Positions 26,921 to 35,524 of a stretch of 64,000 bases of DNA are shown here, one piece after another; positions within the stretch are counted from its first letter, which is position 1; every line of letters starts with the position of its first letter. Location of the stretch: the NCBI RefSeq assembly GCF_900187445.1, contig NZ_FYEB01000021.1, positions 24,480 through 88,479 on the forward strand, read 5' to 3'. The notes beneath the pieces were generated by a model. The model worked only from the letters and a program-made list of their open reading frames with translations, did no database searches and was not told the origin of the DNA. The DNA is from Pseudomonas sp. Irchel s3b2 (GTDB taxonomy: Bacteria > Pseudomonadota > Gammaproteobacteria > Pseudomonadales > Pseudomonadaceae). The translations under genes were made by a program, and so were the position numbers.

Positions 26921-27056
26921 CAACCCGTAAACTTTCGACATTTGCGACAAAACACTTACACAACTTGCAAATCAGTAACCCGACCAAGTAGTGACCCAAC
27001 CTATAACCTCTCCTCAATACTTGCCTGACAAGCATTCATTCTGGAGACGTTAAAAC

Positions 27057-27566
27057 TTGAACAACCTGACAACACACCAAACCATTAGAATCAGCAAACT
27101 GGCATTAATGTCATTTATCAGTTTTGTAGGCTTATTGATGATGTACAGCAATGTGACCGACTACCCTACCAACTATGAATATGTCGCACACATATTGAGT
27201 ATGGACACCACCCGCGACAAGCTGAAATATGGCTACCGGGCGATCACCTCGCCCATGCTTCACCATCGAATCTATTGGTTCATCATTACACTCGAAGTTA
27301 TATACACGGTGTTTTGCCTGATGGGCACCTATCAACTTTACCGACAGTTGAATGCCAGCACCGAAGCGTTCCACGACGCTAAGAAACTTGCACTGATCGG
27401 GTTATTGGTCGCCATATTCGTCTACTACATCTGCATTCGGATTGTCGGTATCGAATGGTTCAACATGGATCAATCAGACGCCTGGAACTACGACGAGTGG
27501 GCGACGCAGATACTCGACTTCATATTTCCCGCACTCATTTACATCAGTTTAAAAAACGAAAACTGA
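27057..27566 (+). CDS. DUF2165-like small integral membrane protein
   Basis: 169 residues with four hydrophobic segments (about 15-33, 72-92, 105-128 and 145-162) and the family-like blocks NVTDYPTNYEYVAHILSMDT, YGYRAITSP and GIEWFNMDQSDAWN. The start is a TTG at 27057 with GGAGA about nine bases upstream; the first in-frame ATG (27108) would remove part of the first membrane segment. The gene and its 5' region look visibly A/T-richer than the neighbours. Function unknown. Confidence 0.75.
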   Translation: MNNLTTHQTIRISKLALMSFISFVGLLMMYSNVTDYPTNYEYVAHILSMDTTRDKLKYGYRAITSPMLHHRIYWFIITLEVIYTVFCLMGTYQLYRQLNASTEAFHDAKKLALIGLLVAIFVYYICIRIVGIEWFNMDQSDAWNYDEWATQILDFIFPALIYISLKNEN

Positions 27567-27588
27567 CGCCTTGGCGAACGGCCCTCTA

Positions 27589-28491
27589 TCAGGCCGTTTT
27601 TGCCCCCTTGTACAATCGAAATGACCCGGGTTTGTGAAAAACCAACACATTCCCCAACATCACCAGCACCAGCCCCGACAGTGCCGGTGCCGTCCATTGA
27701 TAGCCTTCGACAAACGCCGACACATTCAGCGCCACCACAGGAAAGAGTACGGTGCAATACGCCGCCCGCTCCGGCCCCATGCGCCCGACCAGCGTCAGGT
27801 AGGCGGTGAAGCCGATCACCGAGCCCGGAATCACCAGGTACAGCAACGAGCCGATGTAGCGGGCATTCCATTCCATGTCGAACGGGATGCCTTTGACCAG
27901 GCACCACGCCGACAACATCGCCGCACCGTAAGCCATGCCCCAGGCATTGGTGGTCAGGGGTTTCAGGCCGGCCTTCTGTTGCAGACTCGACAACATGTTG
28001 CCCGCCGAAAAGCACAAGGTTCCAAGCAATGCCAGACCCAACCCGAGCAAGGTTTCGGGGCTGGCGGTATGACCGGCCAGCTCTGGCCAGAACAGCAGGC
28101 CAAGCCCGAGCAAGCCCAACGCGCCGCCCATCAGCACGTTACGGGCAATTTTCTGGCCGAAGAACACCCGCGCATTGAAGGCGTTCCACAAGGTGGCGGT
28201 GGAAAAGACCACGGCGACCAGACCACTGGGGATCCACTGGCTGGCGGTGAGGAAACACATGAAGTTGATGCAAAACAGGCACAGCCCCTGCGCCAGGCAA
28301 ATCAGATGCCCGCGACGGTTCATCGGTTGCAGGCGCCGGCTGAGCAGCAACAGCACGAACAGTACCAACGCGGCAAGGCCGAAGCGATAAACGATCGACA
28401 CCGGAATGGCCACCACGCCCAATTGCCATTTCAAGGCGATCCAGGTGGTGCCCCAGATCAGCACGGTCAGTAGATACAGCGAAATGTTCAT
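27589..28491 (-). CDS. EamA/DMT-family transporter
   Basis: Inner-membrane drug/metabolite transporter of about ten helices, built as two EamA repeats (about 5-135 and 145-285). Typical motifs are LIWGTTWIALKWQLG at the start, STATLWNAFNARVFFGQ ending repeat one, and PGSVIGFTAYLTLVGRMG plus LFPVVALNVSAFVEGYQWT in repeat two. 300 residues. It is divergent from an AraC-type regulator 138 bases away, which probably controls it. The substrate is unknown; amino-acid or metabolite export is common in the family. Confidence 0.88.
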   Translation of the reverse strand: MNISLYLLTVLIWGTTWIALKWQLGVVAIPVSIVYRFGLAALVLFVLLLLSRRLQPMNRRGHLICLAQGLCLFCINFMCFLTASQWIPSGLVAVVFSTATLWNAFNARVFFGQKIARNVLMGGALGLLGLGLLFWPELAGHTASPETLLGLGLALLGTLCFSAGNMLSSLQQKAGLKPLTTNAWGMAYGAAMLSAWCLVKGIPFDMEWNARYIGSLLYLVIPGSVIGFTAYLTLVGRMGPERAAYCTVLFPVVALNVSAFVEGYQWTAPALSGLVLVMLGNVLVFHKPGSFRLYKGAKTA

Positions 28492-28629
28492 GGTAAAGAC
28501 TCCTGAATAGGCCTTCAGTGTCCGGCGCTAAACCCTTTTGCACTTGCATAAACTTGCGCTTTTGTCGGCCGTTGGGCTGGCAGGCCAATGTCTACGGAGT
28601 AGGATGCAAGGCGTTGGAGAGAACCGATC

Positions 28630-29505
28630 ATGGCCGCACTGGAAACGTTGCAAGTCTTTCAAGCCCTCAACCGCTCGCCCAATGCTCGCCTGGAGCACAG
28701 CGCCGAGCTCGGTGACGGCATGGCTGCGGCTTTGTGGAGCAACCATCACGACGCCCGGGACTATGAAGCTCCGAGCCATCACACCCTCTCCTGCTACATC
28801 GCCGGCGGCACCGGTACTTTTCGCCGCGGACAGCCGGACAACAAGGGCGCCCCGGACAAACTGTGCATCCTGCCTGCCGACCACGAGTCAGGCTGGGTGA
28901 TCAACGGCGACATTCGCCTGACCCACCTGTATTTCAGCGCAGAACAATTTGCCTTGGGCTGTGTGACGCTGTTGGATCGCGAGCCCCGGGAATTGCAGTT
29001 ACGTGAACAGACCTTTCTTGAGGACCCGCAACAAGCGCAACGCTTTCGGCAGTTACTCGCACTCAACTGGGACGAGCCCGGTGAACGTTTGCTGACCAGC
29101 AGTCTGGCCCACGAACTGATCAGCCATACGCTGCTCAGCCAGGTCGGCATTCGTCAGGGCTTGCGCTTGAAGGGCGGACTGGCCGCGCATCAGCGGCGGC
29201 AGTTGGTGGAATTCATTGACAGTCAGTTGGCGCAAGCGATCAGCCTTGGGCAGTTGGCGGCGTTGTGCGCACTGTCGGAATACCACTTTGCGCGGATGTT
29301 CCGGGTGAGCTTCGGATTGCCGCCACATCAGTATGTGTTGGCTCGGCGACTGAGCCGGGCGCGAGAGTTGTTACGCGGGACGTCGCAGCCGTTGGGGGAT
29401 ATTGCATTGGCCTGTGGGTTTGCCAGTGCGAGCCATTTCACCAACCGGTTTCGCCAGGCGTTGGGGGGCACGCCCGGGGAATATCGGCAGGCGTTTTTGC
29501 GGTAG
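28630..29505 (+). CDS. AraC-family transcriptional regulator
   Basis: The C-terminal double HTH (about 190-288) has ISLGQLAALCALSEYHFARMF and GDIALACGFASASHFTNRFR, the two AraC/XylS helix-turn-helix signatures. The N-terminal half (about 1-170) is a cupin-like ligand-sensing region without a recognisable ligand motif. 291 residues. It is divergent from the EamA transporter and is its likely regulator. Confidence 0.88.
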   Translation: MAALETLQVFQALNRSPNARLEHSAELGDGMAAALWSNHHDARDYEAPSHHTLSCYIAGGTGTFRRGQPDNKGAPDKLCILPADHESGWVINGDIRLTHLYFSAEQFALGCVTLLDREPRELQLREQTFLEDPQQAQRFRQLLALNWDEPGERLLTSSLAHELISHTLLSQVGIRQGLRLKGGLAAHQRRQLVEFIDSQLAQAISLGQLAALCALSEYHFARMFRVSFGLPPHQYVLARRLSRARELLRGTSQPLGDIALACGFASASHFTNRFRQALGGTPGEYRQAFLR

Positions 29506-29558
29506 CGCAGCAGGCCTTACTCGGGGGCAAGCCCCCTCGCCATAGAGACGCCCAAATA

Positions 29559-29588
29559 AAAACGGGTCTGCTTATGCAGACCCGTTTT
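29559..29588. terminator. Bidirectional Rho-independent terminator
   Basis: AAAACGGGTCTGC and GCAGACCCGTTTT are perfect 13-base inverted repeats around a TTAT loop, with T-rich ends on both strands. It lies between the convergent AraC and HPF-like genes. Confidence 0.88.
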
Positions 29589-29617
29589 CTATGGGAAGGT
29601 AAAAAGTGAATCAGGCC

Positions 29618-30025
29618 TCAGCCGTTGAGCGCAGCCTGTTCGTTCTCGAGAAACTCGTCTTCCAGCAGCGCATCGGCGGTAGGCCTTTCGAACGGCACCA
29701 CAGCGGCACGTGGTTTGCCCCGCAGTTTGCCGAACAGATGTTCAAGCGCATGTTCGAGTTTTTCGGCCGCACCGTCGATCGCCTGTTCCAGGTTAGCGGC
29801 TTTATGGGTGACAGAAATCGATTGGTGGCCTTTTGGCCGCGCTTCCAGCTGGCAGCGTATGTCGTGGGGACCGGGCTTGTCGCCGTTCTCGTCTCGCAGG
29901 TGGACTTCGACGCGGGTCAGGTCCTCTTCGTATCGTTCGAGTGTGCTCTCAATGGTCGTACGTACCCACTCCTCCAGTCGGATGCTGCTTTGAATATGGT
30001 TATCGCTATTGACTTGGATTTGCAT
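29618..30025 (-). CDS. HPF/RaiA-family ribosome-associated protein
   Basis: Related to ribosome hibernation factors: MQIQVNSDNHIQSSIRLEEWV, LTRVEVHLRDENGDKPGPHD, CQLEARPKGHQSISVTHKA and LEQAIDGAAEKLEHALEHLF give the beta-alpha-beta3-alpha pattern of the S30AE domain (about 1-105). A C-terminal tail of about 30 residues, rich in Glu (ALLEDEFLENEQAALNG), follows. It lacks the long extension of dimerising HPFs. Whether it binds ribosomes like the housekeeping HPF is inference. The site AAGGGATG lies just upstream of the ATG. Confidence 0.82.
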   Translation of the reverse strand: MQIQVNSDNHIQSSIRLEEWVRTTIESTLERYEEDLTRVEVHLRDENGDKPGPHDIRCQLEARPKGHQSISVTHKAANLEQAIDGAAEKLEHALEHLFGKLRGKPRAAVVPFERPTADALLEDEFLENEQAALNG

Positions 30026-30040
30026 AGTTCATCCCTTATT

Positions 30041-30072
30041 TCAGCTAGCTCGCGAGAGGCCGGTCAGCTAGC
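30041..30072 (-). promoter_or_regulatory. Direct repeat TCAGCTAGC upstream of the HPF-like gene
   Basis: TCAGCTAGC occurs at 30041-30049 and again at 30064-30072, 23 bases apart (about two helical turns), just upstream of the minus-strand HPF-like gene. It may be a regulator binding site; no known consensus was recognised. Confidence 0.3.
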
Positions 30073-30129
30073 CCTTGGGCGTCATCACCGTGACCTCTTG
30101 GTTACACAATCGGTCTGTACGCTGAACAA

Positions 30130-30635
30130 TTCAAGCCCTAAAAAAAGATAAATATTGATTCGCAAAAAAAGCCGGACAACGGGCAAAAGCGCTGTTAAGG
30201 TCGGGAGTTCGGTCGCCCCGCTCTTCAGTCACAATTGCTCACAACCCGCCCCCAGCGGATGCAGATCACGAAAAATCCCCGCCTCTTTCACCAGCCAGTC
30301 ATGCACCGCACGCTCGCCCGGATGACTCAGCGCGCCCGTCGCATAAAATCCAGGCCTCGAACGTGTTCGTGGCTGGTCGGTTTGATTGCACTGTCTGCGA
30401 TCATCTACTCGTTCATGCCCTGAAACGGGCAGGCAAAAAGAAGGCGAGGCCATGTTGCCCGCCGTTTTTTTACCGTGTTCATTGTTCGACAATTTTTCCG
30501 GCATGCCCCTTGCTTTGCCTCCTGCGTTGCACGGATGAAAGTACATGAACATGGAAGGCCGATGGTCTGGTGTTGCGAACTAATCCCGATCACGGCCGGT
30601 CAACAACTGCACGTTCAATCAGGCGGTGACGCATC
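30130..30635. other. Gene-poor stretch with a rightward terminator-like hairpin and a doubtful small ORF
   Basis: No convincing annotated-size gene is seen between the HPF-like and DUF3509 genes. A plus-strand frame ending at 30423 could encode a 33-residue basic-plus-hydrophobic peptide from ATG 30322 (RTCSWLVGLIALSAIIYSF near its end) but shows no clear ribosome site. Shortly after it, GGCGAGGC-CATGTT-GCCCGCC followed by seven T residues (about 30446-30476) looks like a terminator, implying that something is transcribed rightward here, possibly a small RNA or that peptide. Confidence 0.4.
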
Positions 30636-30953
30636 ATGGACAACCCCTTTCAACTCATTACCGATGCCTTTGCACCGGATTATCAAATCAACCTGAGCAT
30701 TCAGGGACTGGACGGCAGCATCATGCTGACCCTCTCCCAAAGTGGCCGCGTGGTGGCCAAACGGATGATCAGCGCCGAACAGCGCAATGATCCCAAGCGC
30801 CTCAAACGCCTGGTGCAAAGCATTCAATTCGGCATCGCCATCGAACAGGGCCATAGCGCCGTGGCCATCCTCGAAGCCATGACCGACGGCGACAATCGCA
30901 ACCCGCCGCCGCCCTTGGTCAAATCCCGGCCCCGACCTTCAATGGGGCTTTAA
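30636..30953 (+). CDS. DUF3509-family protein
   Basis: 105 residues: NPFQLITDAFAPDYQINLSI, GSIMLTLSQSGRVVAKRMIS and RLKRLVQSIQFGIAIEQGH. This is a small Pseudomonas-typical family of unknown function, with a proline-rich tail here (NPPPPLVKSRPRP). Its last four bases overlap the end of the convergent PsiE gene. Confidence 0.78.
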   Translation: MDNPFQLITDAFAPDYQINLSIQGLDGSIMLTLSQSGRVVAKRMISAEQRNDPKRLKRLVQSIQFGIAIEQGHSAVAILEAMTDGDNRNPPPPLVKSRPRPSMGL

Positions 30954-31450
30954 ATCTCGCCCTTCTCCACTTCGGGATGCTCACCGGAACCCGCACCGAT
31001 CTTGCGTTGCGGGTGTTCGATCTTCACCGAAGGAAACTGCGACGAGGCGTAACGCACCACCAGAATCGCAAATGCCAGCAGCAGAATCCCGCCGCACAAG
31101 TAGATGATCCCCAGGTCTGGCGGATTGTGGTGCGAGACGTTGGAGATCAGCAGCCGTGTCAGTGCGGTGATCGCCACGTAGATCAGGAAGCGCACCGGCA
31201 TGTGGTTGGTCTTGAAGTAAATCCCGACCATCGCCCCCAGTTCCAGGTAGATGAACAGCAGCAAGATGTCATCGATCTTGATGTGCCCCTGTTCGAGCAT
31301 CCCGAGGAATTCCATGACCGCCGCCCAGGCGGTCACCGCACCGATGGCGAACAGTGCCAGGTAGTGGAAGGTCTCGACGAACAGGTTGCCCAGGGACTCG
31401 GCCAGTTGATGCACGTTCTGCCGCAGGTTCTCGGCCCAGTTGATTTTCAC
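30950..31450 (-). CDS. Phosphate-starvation-inducible PsiE-family membrane protein
   Basis: 166 residues with four membrane segments (about 25-50, 62-80, 86-106 and 116-135) and the family blocks ILLLFIYLELGAMVGIYFKT, MPVRFLIYVAITALTRLLI and GIIYLCGGILLLAFAILVVRY. The C-terminal tail is charged and cytosolic. The start is a GTG at 31450 with AGGA nine bases upstream. The name reflects the E. coli homologue; a phosphate link is not shown here, and no Pho box was recognised. Confidence 0.85.
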   Translation of the reverse strand: MKINWAENLRQNVHQLAESLGNLFVETFHYLALFAIGAVTAWAAVMEFLGMLEQGHIKIDDILLLFIYLELGAMVGIYFKTNHMPVRFLIYVAITALTRLLISNVSHHNPPDLGIIYLCGGILLLAFAILVVRYASSQFPSVKIEHPQRKIGAGSGEHPEVEKGEI

Positions 31451-31610
31451 GATGATTGTTCCTTAGCTCGGTTCGAGCGGATGATGCGGGTTGGACGTGA
31501 CGGTTGTTCTGCATGCAGAAAAAAGGCCAGAGGTTGCCTGCAACATGATGGCGAGGTGCTTTAAAACGCGCTCCGTGGCGTTTGGTCGCACCTGCCCCGG
31601 ACATCGCCGA

Positions 31611-31637
31611 ACCTGTGGGAGCGAGCCTGCTCGCGAT
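31611..31637. repeat. Single REP unit
   Basis: CCTGTGGGAGCGAGCCTGCT...GCGAT is one unpaired copy of the GAGCGAGCCTGCTCGCGA REP family, in the PsiE/yebG gap. Confidence 0.65.
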
Positions 31638-31727
31638 TGGAGCACCACCGTCCACCTGACAAACCCTGAATTCGGTCTACATTAAAAAGCCACTACCCAA
31701 AGCGCAGGGATTCGCTTATCCTTTTCG

Positions 31728-31743
31728 CTGTATATAAATACAG
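31728..31743 (+). promoter_or_regulatory. LexA (SOS) box upstream of yebG
   Basis: CTGTATATAAATACAG fits the gamma-proteobacterial LexA consensus CTGT-N8-ACAG exactly, with an A/T-rich core. It lies 44 bases before the yebG start codon and probably overlaps the promoter. Confidence 0.88.
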
Positions 31744-31786
31744 TAGTCGAAACAGACAACTAATGTGAAGGCATGTGAGGTGGTGA

Positions 31787-32128
31787 ATGGCCGTCGAAGT
31801 GGTATACCGCAGCAGCCGAGATCTGGAGCGCTTGTTCATGGATAAAGCCGAAGCTGACCGTCATGACAAAATGCTCGAACTGGCCGAATTGCTGGCTGAA
31901 GTGTTGCAAAAAGCCGTTCCGTCCCTGACCGAACAGCAAGTGGAAGAAGCCGGGATCTACATGGCGAAGAACCGTGATGTATTCGCCAAGGCATTCAAGA
32001 GCCAGCCGGACGCACTGTCCGAACTGCTGAATGCACCTGTTGAAGCAGCTGCACCTGTTGCTGCACCTGTTGAAGTGACGGACGCTGAGCCGACCAAGCC
32101 AGCCAAAGCCGCCAAGACACCGAAGTAA
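31787..32128 (+). CDS. yebG: YebG-family DNA-damage-inducible protein
   Basis: 113 residues: MAVEVVYRSSRDLERLFMDK, RHDKMLELAELLAEVLQ and a helical core to VFAKAFKSQPDALSELL match YebG. A Pro/Ala/Val-rich, then Lys-rich tail (PVEAAAPVAAPVEV) follows. The perfect LexA box upstream supports SOS control, as known for E. coli yebG. Its molecular role remains unclear. GGTGGTGA precedes the ATG; a strong terminator follows. Confidence 0.85.
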   Translation: MAVEVVYRSSRDLERLFMDKAEADRHDKMLELAELLAEVLQKAVPSLTEQQVEEAGIYMAKNRDVFAKAFKSQPDALSELLNAPVEAAAPVAAPVEVTDAEPTKPAKAAKTPK

Positions 32129-32146
32129 ACAATGCCCGAATTGAAT

Positions 32147-32178
32147 AGGCCCTGAGTCAAATGGCTCAGGGCCTTTTT
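32147..32178 (+). terminator. Rho-independent terminator after yebG
   Basis: AGGCCCTGAG and CTCAGGGCCT enclose a short loop and are followed by TTTTT; the stem is perfect over ten pairs. Confidence 0.9.
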
Positions 32179-32194
32179 CATGCCTGCGGGAAAC

Positions 32195-33304
32195 CTATAC
32201 CTCGGGTTGTTCCAGCGCCTCCACCAACGCCTTGAAGAACCGCGCCGCCTCGCCACCGGTGACCACGCGGTGATCGAAGGTCAGGGACAGCGGCAGGATC
32301 GGATGCACCACTACCGCGCCCTCGACCGCCACCGGCTCGTCGCGGATCGCCCCGGCAGCGAGGATCGCCACTTGCGGCGGCACCACCACCGGATTGGCGT
32401 AGCGGCCGAACAAGGTGCCGAAGTTCGACAGGGTCAGGGTCGCGCCCATCATTTCCTGGGGCGGGATCGAGCGCGCCTGCACGTCGGCGCGCAGGCGCAT
32501 CACACCTTCTTTCAAATCCGCCGCCGTGCGCTGACCGACATCGCGCAGCACCGGCACGAACAAGCCGTCCGGCGTATCCACGGCAATGCCCAGGTCGAGC
32601 CGTTCGTGTTGTTTTAGCGCCAGGGTTTTGCCATCGAAGGCGCTGTTGAGCACCGGTTCTACGGCGCAGGCGGCAGCCATGGCCTTGGCCAGACGAATCA
32701 GCGGTTCTCGTGCCTGTCCCCAGCGATGCAGATCGGCATCACCGAAAATCGTCACCGGCACCACTTCGGCATGGGACCTGGCCATGTTCAGTGCCATGCT
32801 GCGTCGCACGCCACGCAGCTTCTCGCCGCCGAAGCGTTCGCGTTTCATCTGGGCCGAGTTTTCTACGTCGCTGAGGGTGATCTGGCCGTCCTGACCGGAG
32901 CCCGTCAAGCCGCTCAGTTCAACACCGAGTTGCCGAGCCAGTTGACGCACCGCCGGCGTGGCACGGTTCGCCAGATGCTCACGAGTCGAAGGCGCAGCGC
33001 CGATGAAAAATGCATCCTCCTGATTCGTACCGCCACCCTCAAGCCGCCCGACCACAGTGCCCGCATCCGCTTCGCCTTCGTAACCGAGCAGAGGTTCGCC
33101 AACGTGAAGAATGTCGCCCTCGCCACCGAACGTTTTTGCCACCACCCCATCGTAGGGCGCGGGTATGTCCACCAGCGCCTTGGCGGTTTCCACTGACACC
33201 AACAATTGGTCAGCCTTGACGGTATCGCCGACCTTGACGTGCCAGCGGACGATTTCCGCCTCCTGCAAGCCTTCGCCCAGATCCGGCAGTTTGAAATATT
33301 TCAT
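32195..33304 (-). CDS. 2-oxoacid dehydrogenase E2 (dihydrolipoyl acyltransferase)
   Basis: Core acyltransferase of a branched-chain-type 2-oxoacid dehydrogenase complex. There is a single lipoyl domain (1-80) with K42 in SVETAKALV, a peripheral-subunit-binding domain (about 115-150, ATPAVRQLARQLGVELSG...), and a catalytic domain to the C-terminus. The active-site motif reads FDHRVVTGGEA: H345 is present, but the position usually occupied by Asp in DHRxxDG is Thr (349). I have seen this variant in other E2 subgroups, so it may be lineage-specific. 369 residues. It follows the E1 genes in a leftward operon; no E3 gene is in the cluster. Confidence 0.9.
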   Translation of the reverse strand: MKYFKLPDLGEGLQEAEIVRWHVKVGDTVKADQLLVSVETAKALVDIPAPYDGVVAKTFGGEGDILHVGEPLLGYEGEADAGTVVGRLEGGGTNQEDAFFIGAAPSTREHLANRATPAVRQLARQLGVELSGLTGSGQDGQITLSDVENSAQMKRERFGGEKLRGVRRSMALNMARSHAEVVPVTIFGDADLHRWGQAREPLIRLAKAMAAACAVEPVLNSAFDGKTLALKQHERLDLGIAVDTPDGLFVPVLRDVGQRTAADLKEGVMRLRADVQARSIPPQEMMGATLTLSNFGTLFGRYANPVVVPPQVAILAAGAIRDEPVAVEGAVVVHPILPLSLTFDHRVVTGGEAARFFKALVEALEQPEV

Positions 33305-33319
33305 CGCAACCCCTCTCTG

Positions 33320-34306
33320 TCAGGCGTGGTGCAGCACGATGTCACAAGCATGAAGAATGTCTTCGACGCTGGGCATGTACAGCAATTCCAGTCGATACAG
33401 CGGCGGCGGGATGTCTGGCGCGGTGACTCGCTGGATCGGTGCCTGCAACTCAAGAAATACCCGTTCATAGAGACTGGCGGCGATTTCCGCACCGACCCCG
33501 CAGGAGCGTGGTGCCTCATGCACTATCACGCAGCGACCGGTCTTGCGCACCGAGGCTTCCATCGTATCGAGGTCCAGCGGTTTGATACTGGCAACGTCGA
33601 TCACTTCCGCCGAGACGCCCTGCTCGGCCAGTTGCGTGGCTGCTTGCAAGGTTTCCATCACGCTGGCGCCCCAACTGATCAAGGTTAGGTCGCTGCCTTC
33701 ACGCAGGGTGAAACAGCTGTCCAGTGGCAGGCGCTTGCCGTCATCCAGCAGCGGTTGCGGGTTCATTCGATAGAGTCGAGTTGGCTCGAGAAATATCACT
33801 GGATCCGGGTCGTCGATGGCCGCGAGCAGCAAGCCATAGGCCCGGGCCGGCGAGGACGGGATCACCACCCGCAGCCCCGGAATATGCGCGAACAGAGCTT
33901 CGGTGCTTTCGCTGTGATGCTCCGGCGCGCGAATCCCTGCGCCCATCGGCGTGCGCATCACCATCGGACAGGTGATCCGCCCGCGCGTGCGGTTGCGCAT
34001 GCGGCTGGCGTGAGACACCAGGTGTTCCATGGTGGCGTAGATGAAACCCATGAACTGGATTTCCACCACCGGTTTCAGGCCTTGGGCGGCCATGCCTACC
34101 ACCAGCCCGCCGAGCATGGTTTCGGCCAGCGGTGAGTCGATTACCCGCTTGAAACCAAAGCTGTCGCGCAGGCCCAACGTGGCGCGGAACACGCCACCGT
34201 TCACCCCGACGTCTTCACCGAGGACGATGACGTTTTCGTCTTCGCTCATGGCCCGATGCAACGCCAGATTCACCGCTTCCAGCAGCGTCACCTTACCGTT
34301 ACTCAT
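33320..34306 (-). CDS. 2-oxoacid dehydrogenase E1 beta subunit
   Basis: Forms the ThDP-dependent decarboxylase with E1 alpha. Transketolase-type pyrimidine-binding domain (about 4-180): TLLEAVNLALHRAMSEDENV, VLGEDVG and SPLAETMLGGLVVGMAAQGL. C-terminal transketolase domain (about 195-320): LISWGASVMETLQAA and VIDVASIKPLD. The start at 34306 has GGGAGG upstream; 328 residues is normal. It overlaps the E1 alpha gene end by eight bases, indicating coupling. Confidence 0.93.
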   Translation of the reverse strand: MSNGKVTLLEAVNLALHRAMSEDENVIVLGEDVGVNGGVFRATLGLRDSFGFKRVIDSPLAETMLGGLVVGMAAQGLKPVVEIQFMGFIYATMEHLVSHASRMRNRTRGRITCPMVMRTPMGAGIRAPEHHSESTEALFAHIPGLRVVIPSSPARAYGLLLAAIDDPDPVIFLEPTRLYRMNPQPLLDDGKRLPLDSCFTLREGSDLTLISWGASVMETLQAATQLAEQGVSAEVIDVASIKPLDLDTMEASVRKTGRCVIVHEAPRSCGVGAEIAASLYERVFLELQAPIQRVTAPDIPPPLYRLELLYMPSVEDILHACDIVLHHA

Positions 34307-35393
34307 GGCCCGAACCTCCCGTCCGGCGCGCCACCCGTTCGAGAAATTCTTCACGCTGTTCTGCCAGCGCTTGCGGCCACTGGGCATAGACATGATCGAT
34401 CACTGATTCCGGCGCCTGCTGGCCCGCCGCTTCGAAGTTATCCACAGCACCCTGCACCAAGCCTTGGCATTCGCTGATCAGTGCCTGTTCACGGCCCTCG
34501 TCCCACACGCCTTGCCCGGCCATGAAACGTTGCAGCCGTTTGATCGGTTCTTCGAGCCAGGCCTGCTTGACCTCGTCCGCCGACCGGTAGCGCGTAGCAT
34601 CATCGGCCGTGGTGTGATCGCCGAGGCGATAGCTCAGGCATTCGAGTAACACCGGGCCTTTCCCGTGGCGCGCCCGATCGAGGGCCGCTTGCACGCGGTC
34701 ATAAACGGCGAGCATGTCATTGCCGTCGACTTGCTCGCCGTGAAAGCCGGCGCCAATGGCTTTCTGCGCAAGGGTGGGGGCGCCGCACTGGATTCGTCGC
34801 GGCACCGAGATTGCCCATTGGTTGTTGTTGATCACAAACACCACCGGCAACTGCCAGGCACCAGCAACGTTGAGGGCCTCGAGGAAGTCCCCTTTGCTGG
34901 TTCCGCCGTCGCCGCACGTAGTGACGGCGACCCGATGCTCGCCACGGATTTTGAAGGCGCTGGCGACGCCGCAGGCATGCAGGGCCTGGGTGGCGATCGG
35001 CACACAGATCGGGAAATCCTCGGCCACCGCCGGGTCGGCAAAGTCGCTGCCACGCTCATCGCCGCCCCAATACAAGAGGATTTCTTCCATGCGCACGCCG
35101 CGCATCAATTGCACGGCGGTGTCGCGGTAATACGGGATCAGTACGTCTTCGGCGTGCATCAGGCTGCCGACCGCGACGCCAATGGCTTCCTGGCCCAAGG
35201 TCGGCGCATAAGTGCCGATGCGCCCGGTGCGTTGCAAGGCGACAGCTTTCTGATCGAAAAGGCGGGTCAGAACCATCTGCCGATACAAGCGTGTCAGCAG
35301 ATTGAAGTCGTCGGCCCAAGAGGGAAGATTGCCGAGAAGCTGGCCATCAGGGGATAAAAATCGGGTGTAAGGCAGCTCAACCTTGTGAAGCAT
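34299..35393 (-). CDS. 2-oxoacid dehydrogenase E1 alpha subunit
   Basis: Decarboxylates a 2-oxoacid and reductively acylates the E2 lipoyl group. The ThDP motif is intact (CGDGGTSKGDFLEALNVAGA then VFVINNNQ), as is the loop SYRLGDHTTADDATRYR. The N-terminal region LGQEAIGVAVGSLMHAEDV is typical. The start at 35393 (MLHKVELPYTRFLSPD) has AGGAG seven bases upstream; the frame continues upstream without support. 364 residues. With the upstream leucine-dehydrogenase-like gene the natural substrates would be branched-chain 2-oxoacids, but pyruvate or acetoin cannot be excluded. Confidence 0.92.
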   Translation of the reverse strand: MLHKVELPYTRFLSPDGQLLGNLPSWADDFNLLTRLYRQMVLTRLFDQKAVALQRTGRIGTYAPTLGQEAIGVAVGSLMHAEDVLIPYYRDTAVQLMRGVRMEEILLYWGGDERGSDFADPAVAEDFPICVPIATQALHACGVASAFKIRGEHRVAVTTCGDGGTSKGDFLEALNVAGAWQLPVVFVINNNQWAISVPRRIQCGAPTLAQKAIGAGFHGEQVDGNDMLAVYDRVQAALDRARHGKGPVLLECLSYRLGDHTTADDATRYRSADEVKQAWLEEPIKRLQRFMAGQGVWDEGREQALISECQGLVQGAVDNFEAAGQQAPESVIDHVYAQWPQALAEQREEFLERVARRTGGSGHE

Positions 35394-35524
35394 CACAGGG
35401 CTCCTGGCACGCGGGGTCAGCGTGCAATGGTCAGACCCGACGGTTGTGACGCAGGGCTTGGCGAGCAAGTCGGCCGGATAGGCTCTCACTCCTTCATCGA
35501 TTCAAACTGTTCACCCATACAGCA

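Noticed and set aside
29529..29546. GGGGGCAAGCCCCCTCGCC as another REP
   Set aside because: It is a short palindromic fragment with no partner; too little to call as a separate element.
30229..30552. 107-residue minus-strand frame in the gene-poor stretch
   Set aside because: No recognisable domain, atypical composition, and it overlaps the terminator-like hairpin; not supported.
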